This document shows, one piece after another, positions 23,794 to 35,298 of a stretch of DNA of 64,000 bases (the stretch's first letter is position 1; each line of letters begins with the position of its first letter). Origin of the DNA: Zychaea mexicana (lineage: Eukaryota > Mucoromycota > Mucoromycetes > Mucorales > Lichtheimiaceae); assembly GCF_025766255.1 (NCBI RefSeq), contig NW_026516812.1, positions 1-64,000 of the forward strand. Reading direction: 5' to 3'. The notes beneath the pieces are model-generated. The model saw only the letters and a list, made by a program, of their open reading frames with translations, was not told where the DNA came from and ran no database searches. Made by a program: the position numbers and the translations under genes.

Positions 23794-25534
23794 CTATCCT
23801 AACTTTAATCGGAAGCCTGCCGATTCGGATTGTCCTGCAAATAACGTTCCTGCCAAACTCGTATCCTCTTCCTCGTCAAGCCCTGCATGAGCTGCTTGTG
23901 GCGCCGATGGACTATATACTTTTTTCCTGGAGAATATAATGAAATATATTGTTAATTCGATATTAAAAGGTGAGTTGTATCTAGAATGAACAAAAGGAAT
24001 AGAGGGATTTTGAAAAGTATCTACTTACTTTTCACCGGAACCTTTGGATGGCCATGTGGGGAATAATGCAGGGTCTTTGGGAAGGGGACTTTCACTATTA
24101 GCAGTAACAAAGAAAGTTAATAAGTTAAAAGTTTTCTTTATGGTGATGAGTGAGAAAATGCGGATACAGCATTGGTTTACCTGAAGTATGGATGCTGCAA
24201 TGCCTCGTCGGCTGTAATCCGTTTCTTTGGATCATAAGTCAAAAGGCTGGACAACAAATCCATGCCGGATTCTGTCAAATAAGGAAACTTGCTTCGTAAA
24301 GTGCTGTATCTGTAGCAAACATTAGTTAGAGAAGACGTTAGATGTGTTTGCATTTTTGATTGAAATATAGAGTCAGAGGTAAACATACGGTTGCCAGTTA
24401 TCCAATGCAATGTTCTTGACATGCGGCAAATCCATAAACTCTGGCCATTGTTTTTCATTTGGCACACCAAGTAATTTAAAAATCTATTACGGAATACATG
24501 AAAATTAGTACATTTTGTATCTAATCAGAGGTGACTGTGGTAATTGTTTTACCTTGTCAACTTGATCAATCTCGCTCCGTCCTTGAATGAGTGGTTCGTT
24601 GTTGACCAATTCAGCAAAAATGCATCCAATAGACCACATATCAACGGCGGTTGTGTATTCTTTTGTTCCAAGCAATAGCTCAGGAGCTCTGTACCATAGG
24701 GTCACGACAAGCTGCGTCATGTTGCCGAGTGGACTTCCATACTTCCTTGCCAAACCAAAATCGGCGACCTTGATCTCTCCACGATTGTTCAACAGCAAAT
24801 TGCTCGTCTTTAAATCTCGATGTATCATCCAGTTGTCGTGTAACAGTGCCACGGCGGACAAGAGCTGTAGCATTAGCGTTTTTACTTCGGATTGTAAAAA
24901 GGGCGTTCGCATATCTGTCATGAGTGTCTTCAAATCGTGCTCGATAAAATCCATGACAATAAATACTCTATTAATCGATCCAAATGTATTAGTAGTTTTA
25001 ATTAGCAACCTCCCTCCCTTTTTTTGGATAAGAGAAAACTTACTGATCTAAGTGATTTCCCATAACAATCTCACGAACGTTGACGATATTTGGATGTTTT
25101 GCATTCATCAACGTGTATATTTCGCGCAAACTGGTCACTGGGAACCCGTTCTTTTCCTTCTCGAGCTTGAGTTTTTTGAGAGCCACGATATCTCCCGTTT
25201 CGCGATCTCGTGCGCGAAACACAATACCGTAGGATCCTTCTTCAATACGGTTTAATCGCTCATAACAGTCGACATGTCGACATTCAGCAAGGAAAGCAGG
25301 TTGTTTAAATGCAGGTGCAGCAGTCGGTTGGTACTGATGAACGACTGATTGCTTTTGTTTTTGTTGTTGTAGTTGTGACACTTGCGGTGATGGCCGAGGT
25401 GATTGCTGACGAAGATCAGATTGCTGATGTGGAGAAGATTTATGTTTGACTGTCTTCTTTATGCGTTTTTGTTGTGGTTTTTGTTCGGATTCTTCTTCGT
25501 CTGATTCCCATTTTGATTTCTTTATCGTTGACAT
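23794..25534 (-). CDS. CDK11: Cyclin-dependent kinase 11 (PITSLRE-type) kinase
   Basis: Six exons (25044-25534, 24553-24967, 24389-24483, 24181-24309, 24029-24094, 23794-23926) give 442 residues. Residues 1-80 are a charged and Gln-rich tail, much shorter than the several-hundred-residue N terminus of animal CDK11. The kinase domain starts at about 90: glycine loop EEGSYG (98-103), K120 in [12 protein letters not shown], and PVTSLRE at 132-138, the PITSLRE signature with one change. Further along are [11 protein letters not shown] (catalytic loop), DFGLARK, the activation segment [14 protein letters not shown], and [14 protein letters not shown]. The C terminus [12 protein letters not shown] and [10 protein letters not shown] match CDK11 (GFHL-type end). 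CDK11 with L-type cyclins acts in RNA processing and transcription. The start codon lies about 100 nt from a divergent reading frame on the plus strand. Confidence 0.93.
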
Positions 25535-25636
25535 GTCGGTTAAAAGAGACCACTAAGCTTGTCGGAGTCAATGCATACATATGCTCGAACAACACAAATT
25601 CAGCAGAATGCGTATTTCCGTGCACTTGCGCTGGCA

Positions 25637-26057
25637 TGGAGCTCCCAGCTGTCTGCCAACGTTTTGCATATGTGATTGACGATAGTGAAGCGCAGGATCA
25701 GATAAAAGAAAGTATAAAGGTCATCGACTTAACAAACATTCCACTCGGTGGTACCAGCATGGCCATCCTTACCTTTGTCACTGACTACCTGCATCAGTGG
25801 ACCGCCAAGGAGGACCTGATCAAATTAGGACTCCAACTGTTCCTCGATAACACTGTGAGTATGCTCGACAATATGTCGTCAACTTTATAAGAAAATGATT
25901 TCTCATTGTAAAGTACAGTAGGTTGAAATATGGTTAGTATTGTTAATCTGTACTGACAAACTATTGTGATGCTTCTGTTGACGTAGGAGCACCTAAATCA
26001 TGAAATCGCATCTAATACAAGGAACGAAGGCATTTGTCCCGGACTTTGCTTTGTCTA
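25637..26057 (+). pseudogene. Unrecognised short protein or gene relic (weak Skp1/BTB-like pattern)
   Basis: An open frame starting MELPAVCQRFAYVIDDSEAQ continues KVIDLTNIPLGGTSMAI and YLHQWTAKEDLIKLG. It may splice at AACACT-GTGAGT (25855) to an acceptor TTGACGTAG near 25986, adding EHLNHEIASNTRNEG before a stop. The spacing of hydrophobic residues and the 'L.NI....L..V..YL..W' pattern is faintly like the N-terminal half of Skp1/elongin C. No second half is visible. It sits head to head with CDK11. Function unknown. Confidence 0.25.
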
Positions 26058-29000
26058 ACGAGACGATTGACTCGAAGACTCGTACAAGTTCATAGTCATA
26101 AAAGTGACATCTGCAACAAAAACCAAGAGTGAATCAGATTATCGTTGATAAGTTGATGTTGTCCGGATTGAGAACCCTTTTGCAGTAAGTGTACTTGTTC
26201 GCGGTAAAGCCCCTTTTCTCGGTTTTACAGTATACTGCGTACAAGCACATCAGTATGTAATATGCGTAGACAACTGATTCATTTCTTTATGTAGAGAAGA
26301 ACTTTCAATTCTTCAAGATGCTTCTGACTGGACCAGACATGTATGTCATAGTTGAACTTGCAGATTCTGAATAATTTCGTTCCGCAGCTGATTTTCCATT
26401 GCTGCCATCCTTACTAGACCGATTAGTCAAATACAGCACAGAAAACCTTTAATAGCAGCGGTGAAGAACAAATACTAAATTTATCAAGACAGGTCTGCCT
26501 AGGAAGAGCGTAGGTGTAAGGACCGCGTCTCAGAAATCAACACTTTCAGTTAAAAAATGCAGACCAATTTGACAAATCACAAAATCCACATAACCCACCC
26601 CGCCAATTTCACATAATCCACATAACCCACCTAACCCACCCCGCTAATTTCCTACTAGTTAAGTGCTATTTCCTGAACATGAAGGATAATCGATCATTAT
26701 TAGGAATGACAAATAGACTTGCTGCCCAAGATAACGTGGTCAGCCCCCTGATGTCCGAAAATGATGAAGTTGCAAGTTATCGCGCATACAGTGTACCTAT
26801 GAGTTAGATATGACTTGTCGATTAGAAAATCGTTCGTCTTTTTCTCATAAAGGTATGCATGACCGAAAGTACTACGGAGCGTTGGTGAGTAAAATATGCA
26901 ATAAATACAATAATTGATGCTGAACGATACTGGGAGTAGCACTGTGCTTGCTCTTGCTTATTCATATCTCCTGGAATGATTATGCGAGCAATGATTGCTC
27001 AAAAGTTTTGTTTAGATATACCACTCGGAAAGTCACAGCTTTATCAGAGCGCCGAACTGATCTATCGCAGCCAAGGTCACACTTTAATATAAATACACGT
27101 CCGCACCAAGTAGGGTATGCTGAAATTGCAACATGTATCAAAGGATTAAGTATTACCAGTAGCTTTCTAATAGATAATAGCTTGGAAAGCGTTTCCTCGG
27201 TCATAGTATTAACCGTAACCAAATGACTTTGGTAGAAGACCAGTAAGTATATAGGGATCACCAACCGATTCCGATGATTCAGTAGTATAACGATATCTGT
27301 CCACCAGAGGGAGAACAGTCAATACCAGAACTCAACAAAGCATAGGGGTCGAAGCAGGACATCGAAGATAATTTTTCCCACCTAGGTACAATATACAGGA
27401 GCTTGAATGATTTTTCATTATTTGAAATATGTAAGCTTTTTATATATTTTGCTTTTTTGTATAGCGAGTGTTATCATCATCACAACGCAACATGATAATG
27501 CTACATAGTAGCGATGTCGTAAAGTCAATGGCTGCCGCATAAGAATCAAATGTGTTTTTAAACGAGATCATAGCGGGATACAAGCAGCCAGCTCGAACTA
27601 ATCTCAAAAGTCTCTGTGTTTCTAACAGATATTAGAAATGCTAGGTGATATAAGGCAATTAATGATTTGGATCCATATTATCACTCTGCTGCAATCAAAT
27701 ATGTAAATCTGCTAAAGGATTCTGGCATTGATTGTCGATCAGATTTATATCATAGAAGGCGTTGTTGTGGCCCTCAATTGTATGTAGCATTCGAGTGTTG
27801 TATCTGCTGCCTTACACGATTTTTTATGATGGCACGGAATTTATAGATACGTATGATAAAAAATGAGAGAGGTCAAATTCCTGGTATAAATTTGCGAGCA
27901 ATATAACCTTTTTCTGTGAAGAGAGAAAGGTTCCTGTCGCTTTCAGAATTACGTCTAGTCTAATATTAATGCCAAGTTTGTTTTCCTTTGTGTATAGAAA
28001 GCTTACTACCGAAGGCAGGTATCCAAGAGCTATTATATATTGCACAGTAAAAAACTACTCATGAGCAATGCGATGTATTATTGCAGCTCAGTAATTAGAA
28101 TGATACATCTGTTAATACCGTGGCGGCGGTAGCCACGAATAAGACAAGTTCAGATCTCTGTTTATTGTTATGGTAAACTTGATAAAAAATTATTGCCGAA
28201 TACATTTATCCATAAAGGGAAGTGCAATAATAGCAAACCACAAGCGCAAAACAATGAACGTTACCTACTTCTGCACAGGATCGTTTTTCAACAATCGATT
28301 CTAATACATATTACAAAACAGAAATTTTCACAACGTAGAGGGTGCTACATATAACTAAAATCAGCCTAATATTGGAACCAGCTATTGTTGACAAAGTATA
28401 GCGGCTCAGAGGCAGCGTACATTAAGGGCACTCGACAGATGTATCATGCACATATTGTTGAATTGGAAGGGCTGATATTTTGTGTTGTAGTTTTCACTTT
28501 TATATGTGCTTGAACCTTGTTTTAATGTACACGAAAGAAAGAGGCACATATGGATTCTGGGACGTTTGTACAGATGAATCCCAAATGACGGTGCATGCGC
28601 GTGGACAAACATAACACATCTGACAGTGAAGATGGGGGTAGTTTAGGAACTTAATCTGTTTGTCCAGTGGTTTCATACCGATTTGGCACCTTTTTCAATA
28701 CTATGTCAAGGCTTGTGTGCGTTTGTTTACATCATAATGATTGACGTGCCTGATAAGTAGCAGGGAGAATATTAAAACACTAAAAGGGTTTGCATTCAGA
28801 CGGGCAGTGACAACGAACGGCACGCATAGGTGGTATCCACATTAAGAAAGGCTGCGGAGGTGCCAAAAGCGTTGCATAGTGTAGATCTTTGAGAGGAAGC
28901 GCCGCTACATTTTTCACTCGACTCTTTCTCACTTGCTCAAAACCCCATATTTGTCTTCTTTGTATCCAAAACTTTTTGTTTATAGAGAAAAGGTTTCTGC

Positions 29001-29079
29001 CGATTACCCGTTTCTCTTTTTCTTTCTTCCTTGTTATTTTCTGTTATATATCTATCTCTCGCTATCTTTGTTAAAATAA
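26058..29079. other. AT-rich gene-poor island, ~3 kb
   Basis: No coding region, RNA gene or transposon protein recognised. It holds a small array of a CACATAACCCACC-type repeat at about 26584-26651 and one copy of a dispersed ~55-bp element at about 27757-27814. The last ~150 nt are pyrimidine-rich and form the likely leader of the UXS gene. Confidence 0.45.
26584..26651. repeat. Short imperfect tandem repeat
   Basis: Two copies of a unit of roughly 27-34 nt, each reading ATCCACATAACCCACC followed by CCCGC(C/T)AATTTC. The second copy carries an additional TAACCCACC. Confidence 0.7.
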
Positions 29080-30669
29080 ATGACGAGCACTGAGGCCGCT
29101 CACAAAGACGAATCAAATAACGCTAATAATAATAGCAGCGGAACGAATGCCGCAACGACAGTGACAACCGACGAATTGGTATCGACGGTGGGCCATGGCT
29201 CTGTTGGCTCCCAGTGGGACCTGGACAGTCTTCGTGAGCTGTACTTGCCCAAACAGATCAGCGACAGAGAAATCAATCACGAGGATGGCAGTGTTACGTA
29301 CAAGAGCACACACTCGTACCCACCAGTACGAAGACTACGGCCTTCTGAACGCAAGCGGATCCTCGTGACGGGCGGCGCTGGTTTTGTTGGATCACACTTG
29401 GTTGACCGACTAATGTTGATGGGTCATGAGGTCATTGTACTCGACAACTTTTTTACGGGAACAAAGCGGAACGTGCAGCACTGGATTGGTCACCCGCACT
29501 TTGAATTGATACGACACGATGTGGTGGATCCGTTCATGATTGAGGTTTCGCAGATTTATCATTTGGCTTGTCCGGCGTCGCCGCCACATTATCAGTATAA
29601 CCCAACAAAAACGGTGAAGACAAGCGTCATGGGAACGATCAATATGCTCGGTTTGGCAAAGCGTACAAAGGCTAGGTTCTTGTTAACTTCAACTTCTGGT
29701 AAGCTATTCCCTTCAATTCTTTGAATACATACCAGTCATTAGTGTATATACGGTTCGATGTACTATAATAGGCGGATCACATAAACTGACAACAACTATT
29801 TGATTTAATTTCATTAGAAATTTATGGTGATCCGGAAGAACATCCCCAGCGGGAAACGTATTGGGGCCACGTGAATCCAATTGGACCACGCGCATGCTAT
29901 GATGAGGGCAAGCGAATTGCAGAAACGCTGACTTATGCGTACATGCGCCAGAATGATGTGGATGTGCGCGTTGCCCGGATATTCAAGCAAGTTTTAGACT
30001 AAACATTTTTCTATCTGTGGCCAATACCATACCAGTCCCTGTACTAACTTCATTCTGGATATTATTAACATTGCTTGTTTCCACAACTACCTATTTGGGA
30101 CATAATCTAGCACATTCGGTAAGTTGTTATTCCAGGGGCGATGGATGAAAGAGACACACGGGTTTTGTAGCGTAACATATGAGAAAACGGGAGCTAAGGG
30201 ATCAAATTTTCTAAATGCGGTATATTTAATATTAGGGCCACGAATGTCTCCAGCGGATGGTCGGGTCGTTAGCAACTTTATCATGCAAGCACTCAAAGGC
30301 GAGCCACTGACATTGTATGGTGATGGACAACAGACACGGTCATTCCAATATGTCCATGATCTCGTGGACGGCTTAATTTTGCTAATGAACAAAAACTACA
30401 TGGAGCCGGTAAACCTTGGCAATCCAGAAGAGTATACCATCAAGGACTTTGCAGATATCATCCGGGAGCAAGTTGCGAACTCGCCCGTCGGACCTGACAA
30501 CGTCAACATCAAGATCTTACCTGCAGCCATGGACGATCCAAAGAAGCGCAAGCCGGATATTAGCCGGGCACTAAAGTTTCTGGGATGGAAACCGCGATTC
30601 GCTGTACGACAAGGATTGCAAGAAACTGTGGATTGGTTCAAGTTAGAGGTGGAGGAAGGACTCATATAG
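29080..30669 (+). CDS. UXS1: UDP-glucuronate decarboxylase (UDP-xylose synthase)
   Basis: Four exons (29080-29698, 29818-29986, the 8-nt microexon 30111-30118, 30236-30669) give 409 residues. It makes UDP-xylose from UDP-glucuronate, a sugar donor for glycans, with bound NAD+. After a ~92-residue hydrophilic extension comes the Rossmann motif [12 protein letters not shown] (96-107). Then follow [34 protein letters not shown] (a decarboxylase hallmark), and the catalytic YxxxK as Y234-DEG-K238 in [11 protein letters not shown]. The segment R-IFNTFGPRM is reconstructed only by using the microexon (CACATTCG) between a GC-AG intron (donor GCAAGT) and a GT-AG intron. The C-terminal landmarks [22 protein letters not shown] and [13 protein letters not shown] are clear. 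No N-terminal membrane anchor is visible, unlike the animal Golgi enzyme, so a cytosolic location is inferred. Confidence 0.94.
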
Positions 30670-30974
30670 CGAAATCAGGGAATGGTAGTAGCAACAACAA
30701 CAACAGCCAGCAAAGGCACGTAGCATCGCATTGCACTTGCATTAAGCACAGATATACAGACACTCTCTCACCCGTATACACGCATCGCAACAAGAACATG
30801 ACCATGATCATACACACCAAGAATTCCCCCCAACACAAGATTAAATGCATATTCTAGATACCACTAACACAACATCCAATAACTACTTTGCAATAACCCC
30901 GCTTTCCCTAATTACATTACTGTCTTTGTTCTTTGAAAATGATATTACAAAGAGGAAAACATAATGAGGCAGAT

Positions 30975-31735
30975 TTATTCGTTTTCGACGAGCTTGCCAA
31001 CCAACAAGTACTTTGCTGCGAAATGCTGTTCCCACTCGCGCAAAGATTCCCACTCATCTGGTGCCAAGTCCTCAAGCTTGTCGATAGGCAAAGAAGGGTC
31101 TGTGATCATCTCCGCATCAAACGAGTTCTTGGCCAATCCTCGCGACGCATCGTGTCCAGCAAAGTTGGCATATGGTCCACCTATCAACCATCGAAAATTC
31201 ATGCAAAATATAACAAATTAATATCATCTTACTTCTACTACTACCAGCACATTCGTATGTTTGCTCACCAGGTCCATAAAAGTTGCGGCCGCGAGTAACG
31301 TCATAGACACTGCCATTAACACCCATTAATACACGGCCGTCGTCACCAGTACCATCGAAAGGCAACAGGCTCTTGGGTGTGTAGTTTTTGAAAACAATAA
31401 CGTCGGGATGTTTGGCAGCAATGACGCTGGGTTTGCTTGATTGCGCGTACGATCGAATGACATATGCTAGCACCTGTAGTGATGATAATTATATTGTTCC
31501 CCCATACCACAAAGAATTAAAGGTTACATTTTTCAAAAACTCAAGGTCGAGATAAAAGAAGAAGAAAAAAAAAGAAAACTCACTGCTGCCAAAGCCCAGT
31601 TGACCGGGTTTTCTAAGTAGAACAAAAACAAAGCAATCAGTATTCGTCGACCTACAAGAAAAAACGCAAAGAGGAAAAGAAAGAAATTCACCAACCTTTG
31701 AATTGTGAGAAGACTGTTTGAAACGTAGTAGCCAT
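30975..31735 (-). CDS. DAP1: Membrane-associated progesterone receptor / Dap1-type heme-binding protein (cytochrome b5-like)
   Basis: Four exons (31696-31735, 31584-31612, 31269-31473, 30975-31180) give 159 residues. A single N-terminal membrane segment (NWALAAVLAYVIRSYA, about 17-32) anchors the protein, probably in the ER. The cytochrome b5-like MAPR domain follows: YTPKSLLPFDGTGDDGRVLM, VNGSVYDVTRGRNFYGPGGP and YANFAGHDASRGLAK, ending with the usual acidic DEWESLREWEQHFAAKY. Heme is bound through Tyr in this family. Dap1 supports Erg11/CYP51 in sterol synthesis and gives resistance to DNA damage and azoles in yeasts. The gene converges with UXS; the two stop codons are about 300 nt apart. 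Confidence 0.92.
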
Positions 31736-33880
31736 GTCTGTCCTAAATGAATGATGGGGGGGGGGATGATAAAAGTTATGAAGAAGAGTGAGCACAAGAA
31801 ATGGAATAAGGAGAAGTGGGAGAGAAAAAAGATGCAACAAAACGAATTGTGGCGTTAGTGGCATGTGCACCTACTTGTTCATGATTTCGTTGTTCCCAAA
31901 AAAAAAAATTAGAGAAGGCTCTCTCTTTTAGTCAGTTTGCTTTGGGGCAAAAGGAAACAGAAGAGAAATGCGTGCTTGAAATTCGATAGTTTGTGTTACC
32001 CCAATCTAATAATGCGCGTGCCGTGAGGTTCGACCAGCTGACCCGATTTTTTTGCGCAATTGCTACTATGTAGTTTTAAACGTAAAATACTTTGCTCTTC
32101 CTTAATCAATAGTCGTAGTAAAGGTGCTACTATCAAACTCACTAGTATATAGACGTTGTGGTAAAAACTGTTTTACAGGTACCGCTTCGACAGTTATTGA
32201 ATTTGGAAAATTGCTGTTACATCAATCAATCACCATGTCAACATAAAAGTGACTTTTTCTCTTGTTCTTTCTATAGTTACCGGTATAACAGTTAAACTCG
32301 ATAATGTTTGATGACAGCCTAAAAGCATTCTCAGATTCTACTGTTTGATACCGAGATAAGCTAACGAGTTTTTTCGTCCAGTAGAAACTGGCGATTTATC
32401 AAAGTAGTACTATGCACCTGAAAGCACACTGTTGTACTTATATTGAAGGATTAATTCCCCGTCTAGGTCCAATAATTTACTACAACTTACTTATAGAGCA
32501 ATCTCAACCCGTCAGTGTCTCGCTTTCACTCAATATACCGAGCACATGGTCCGAGGATGATAGGGACTTTGCCAGTGTCCGTTCGAGCATTACGAAGCAC
32601 GACCTATATATCACTACTATCTTCAAAAGGCCGCGATCACGAATATTTATTGTTCACATGACCATACAGCGATGATAGTTTAGAGTGCGTCGTTGACGTT
32701 TGGCTGTTAAACTTTAATGTAACATCGCGATGTGCTTTATCAAAAAGCTGATTGTGACAGCAACGATATGTTTTTTGTTGCTTTTTTGGATACATGGATT
32801 GGATAGCAAAGTATGTATATCCATGGAAGCAGAAACTCATTAGTATCTGCTCCATGTGGATGTATGCCTCTTTCTCAGTGCTGCTCTAGCCACAGTAAGC
32901 CTACTATTTACTATGTACTAAACATCACTGACAAATGTTTCTATGTATTTCATACATACTCACAATTGCTTTTTGATTTATTGCAAAATGTCAACCAATG
33001 AAAAACTCTTCCTTCTGATTTACCAACTTTTTCTTTTACTTGAATCTTCCCCTCACTCATACCCTGCTTATACCAGAACCTCACACTACAATCGTCATGG
33101 ATTTAACATTGTCTTAGAGCCTCACCGACTTTGAAATCAATAAGGACCGTGGCTATATAGGCTCGCCAGCAGTTTCTATTTGGACACATTTTTATTCCCA
33201 AAAGCAACCTTCAAGTAATTGAACATCATCTTCATAGCATACTGCCGAGCTTTCTTCAAGGCTTTTTGGCCTGCTGCATTATTAAGCGGTTGCAGGAACG
33301 TCAATGCAAAATATAGGTTGTTCATTGAATGGGACCAAAGCTTGACACATTTTTCATTACCATCGATACTCTATTTGCTCCTAAGAAACAAAGCACAGCA
33401 ACAGTTCTCACGAATATTATGTTCATGATACCCTTTTTAAAATATCGCGGTGTCTTCCTCTGTGTCCCATGTCTTACTATCTTCTGCGATACAGAGCGAC
33501 AAGAGGAGGAGGAGGATTCTAAATACAGTACTCGGCATCTTCACGGGTCTGTCTGGCTTCTGTAACCGTCAAGAAAGAACTGTCAAGAGTGCGGCAATTG
33601 ATTGACAAGAGACTAAGCCCGTTGGGGATCAAAATTGATGGTGTTTGCGATCTCACCCTCTTCACGCAGTAATAAGCGTAAAGCAAATGGGCTCCACCGA
33701 AATCGTGCGTTTGTAGTGGGAGGTACGTATAGAAGTTCTTTGGATATGTGATAAGGGAAGGAGAAAAAAAAGGGAGGAAAAAGAGGGCGACTGTCTGAGC
33801 CAAACGGTTGTTTGCTGATATGTTTACTTTTTGAGATCTCTTATGAATTTCTATTCAGGACCGAAACAAATTGTTAACCA
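31736..33880. other. Gene-poor stretch, ~2.1 kb
   Basis: Only short frames without recognisable families (for example about 32412-32675 and 33219-33428). No N-terminal exon of the prolyl-tRNA synthetase remnant that follows could be found here. Confidence 0.4.
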
Positions 33881-34540
33881 TGTTCACGACATTAACTAAA
33901 GAAGAAACGGCAGAAGATAGTAGTGCCACAGCAAGTCATGGCTTATTGTTGAAAACGCTTTGACCACGGTCAAAGCCATTAAAGTCGGTCATACATTTTA
34001 TCTTGGCACAAAATATTCGAATACACTTGGTTGTGGCTTTTTGCCTATTAGCACCCATGATCGGCATAAACAACTTCAACAACAAAAGCAACCTGCCGAA
34101 ATGGAATGCTATGGTATCGGTATCTCACATATGGTGGCGACTGCAGCAGAAGTATGTCACGATGCTCGAGGCATTGTTTGGCCGGAAGCATCGCGCCTTA
34201 TCGCGTCTGCATCGTACCTACCAGTAACAATAATCAAGACCTATTAAATCTGGCGGAAACAATCTATGACTCACTCGAAGATACCGCGTTCAAAGTCAAG
34301 GGCCGTGGTTCAAGTGTGTTTTATAACGACGTGGTGATTGATGATCGCAAACAGATGTTTGGTGCCAAAATGGCAGATGCTGAACTTATCGGGTATCCGT
34401 TTATTGTCGTGCTGGGCAAGAACGCGCTCCAGACGCGAACAGTCGAGGTCAATCAACGCTTACAAGGTAAAGCTAATGTTAAGAGCAAGATTCCTGTTGA
34501 AGAGCTGGGACGATGGTTGTTTGAACGCCAAGTTATTTAA
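33881..34540 (+). pseudogene. Mitochondrial-type prolyl-tRNA synthetase, C-terminal remnant with frameshift
   Basis: The readable protein begins with KAIKVGHTFYLGTKYSNTLG (the class II prolyl-tRNA synthetase GH.F.LGTKYS motif). It continues through AEMECYGIGISHMVA (motif 3 region) and ARGIVWPE. The frame is lost at about 34188-34191, where one base appears to be missing. In the next frame it resumes with IAPYRVCIVPTS and runs through the anticodon-binding domain (DRKQMFGAKMADAELIGYPF, ending GRWLFERQVI). A second frame break seems to lie near 33950: a TTLTKEETAEDSSATASHG frame ends just before KAIKVGH. The N-terminal half of the enzyme (motifs 1 and 2) is absent from the preceding 2 kb. I infer a decayed duplicate or relic of the mitochondrial enzyme. 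A sequencing error could explain one frameshift but not the missing N terminus. Confidence 0.75.
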
Positions 34541-35298
34541 ATATGACTATGTACAATATATATAGCCTAGCCCTACTTATTATAATCTTACTATAGAACC
34601 ATTATACGCGACAAAAGCCACATTTTGTATCAGAAGAGCATTGATCCCCCCTCAATCTAGCCCTTTCCCCAAGCTCAAATAGTTGACAGGGTCAGAAGCA
34701 TGTCACATAGTAATGATAATAATAAAGCAAGTTGCATCTTTCTGATCGACAAACAAACACGCGCGTGCAGAGAGAAAGGGGAATAGAGGCGGGACTACAA
34801 TAGTTGAGCTCGACCCTTTTCGGTGGAATCTTATTTTGCACATGACAGACATTTTGCTTGTTTGGACATACTTCCTGGGCCGATCTTGTTGCTTTTGTTG
34901 TTGAAGTTGTGTATTCACTCAATATAAACTCGACATGCGTGAATATTAAGAGACATCATCATCGCTACTATCTTGTACCACACCTCTTCCGCATGTTGTC
35001 TCTCTCTTTCCTTGATGTTTTCTATCCTCTGCCCACATCACAAACACTGCCAACTTGTTGGAAAAGGTCTCACTAGACAGGGAGTCTTCTCTCTTTCTTC
35101 GTTCCTGTTTCACCTAAAGCAAAGTGATCAGTTTTTCTTCGACTAAGCTGTGAAGAGTAACAATCAACACAAGAGGGACAGAACAAACGCATAAAGTCAA
35201 AGGAAAGGTCAAAATGAAGCAAAAAGCGCAAAAAAAAAGTGACGAAATCCAAAAAAGAGAAAAAGGATTTGAGCGGTCTCCTCTTTCTTTTTTTATCC
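34541..35298. other. Intergenic region
   Basis: No gene recognised in about 750 nt; pyrimidine-rich and AT-rich runs only. Confidence 0.35.

Noticed and set aside
30124..30235. Read-through of the last UXS intron giving [13 protein letters not shown]
   Set aside because: This stretch is absent from the family and interrupts NTFGPRM; the microexon model restores the conserved segment.
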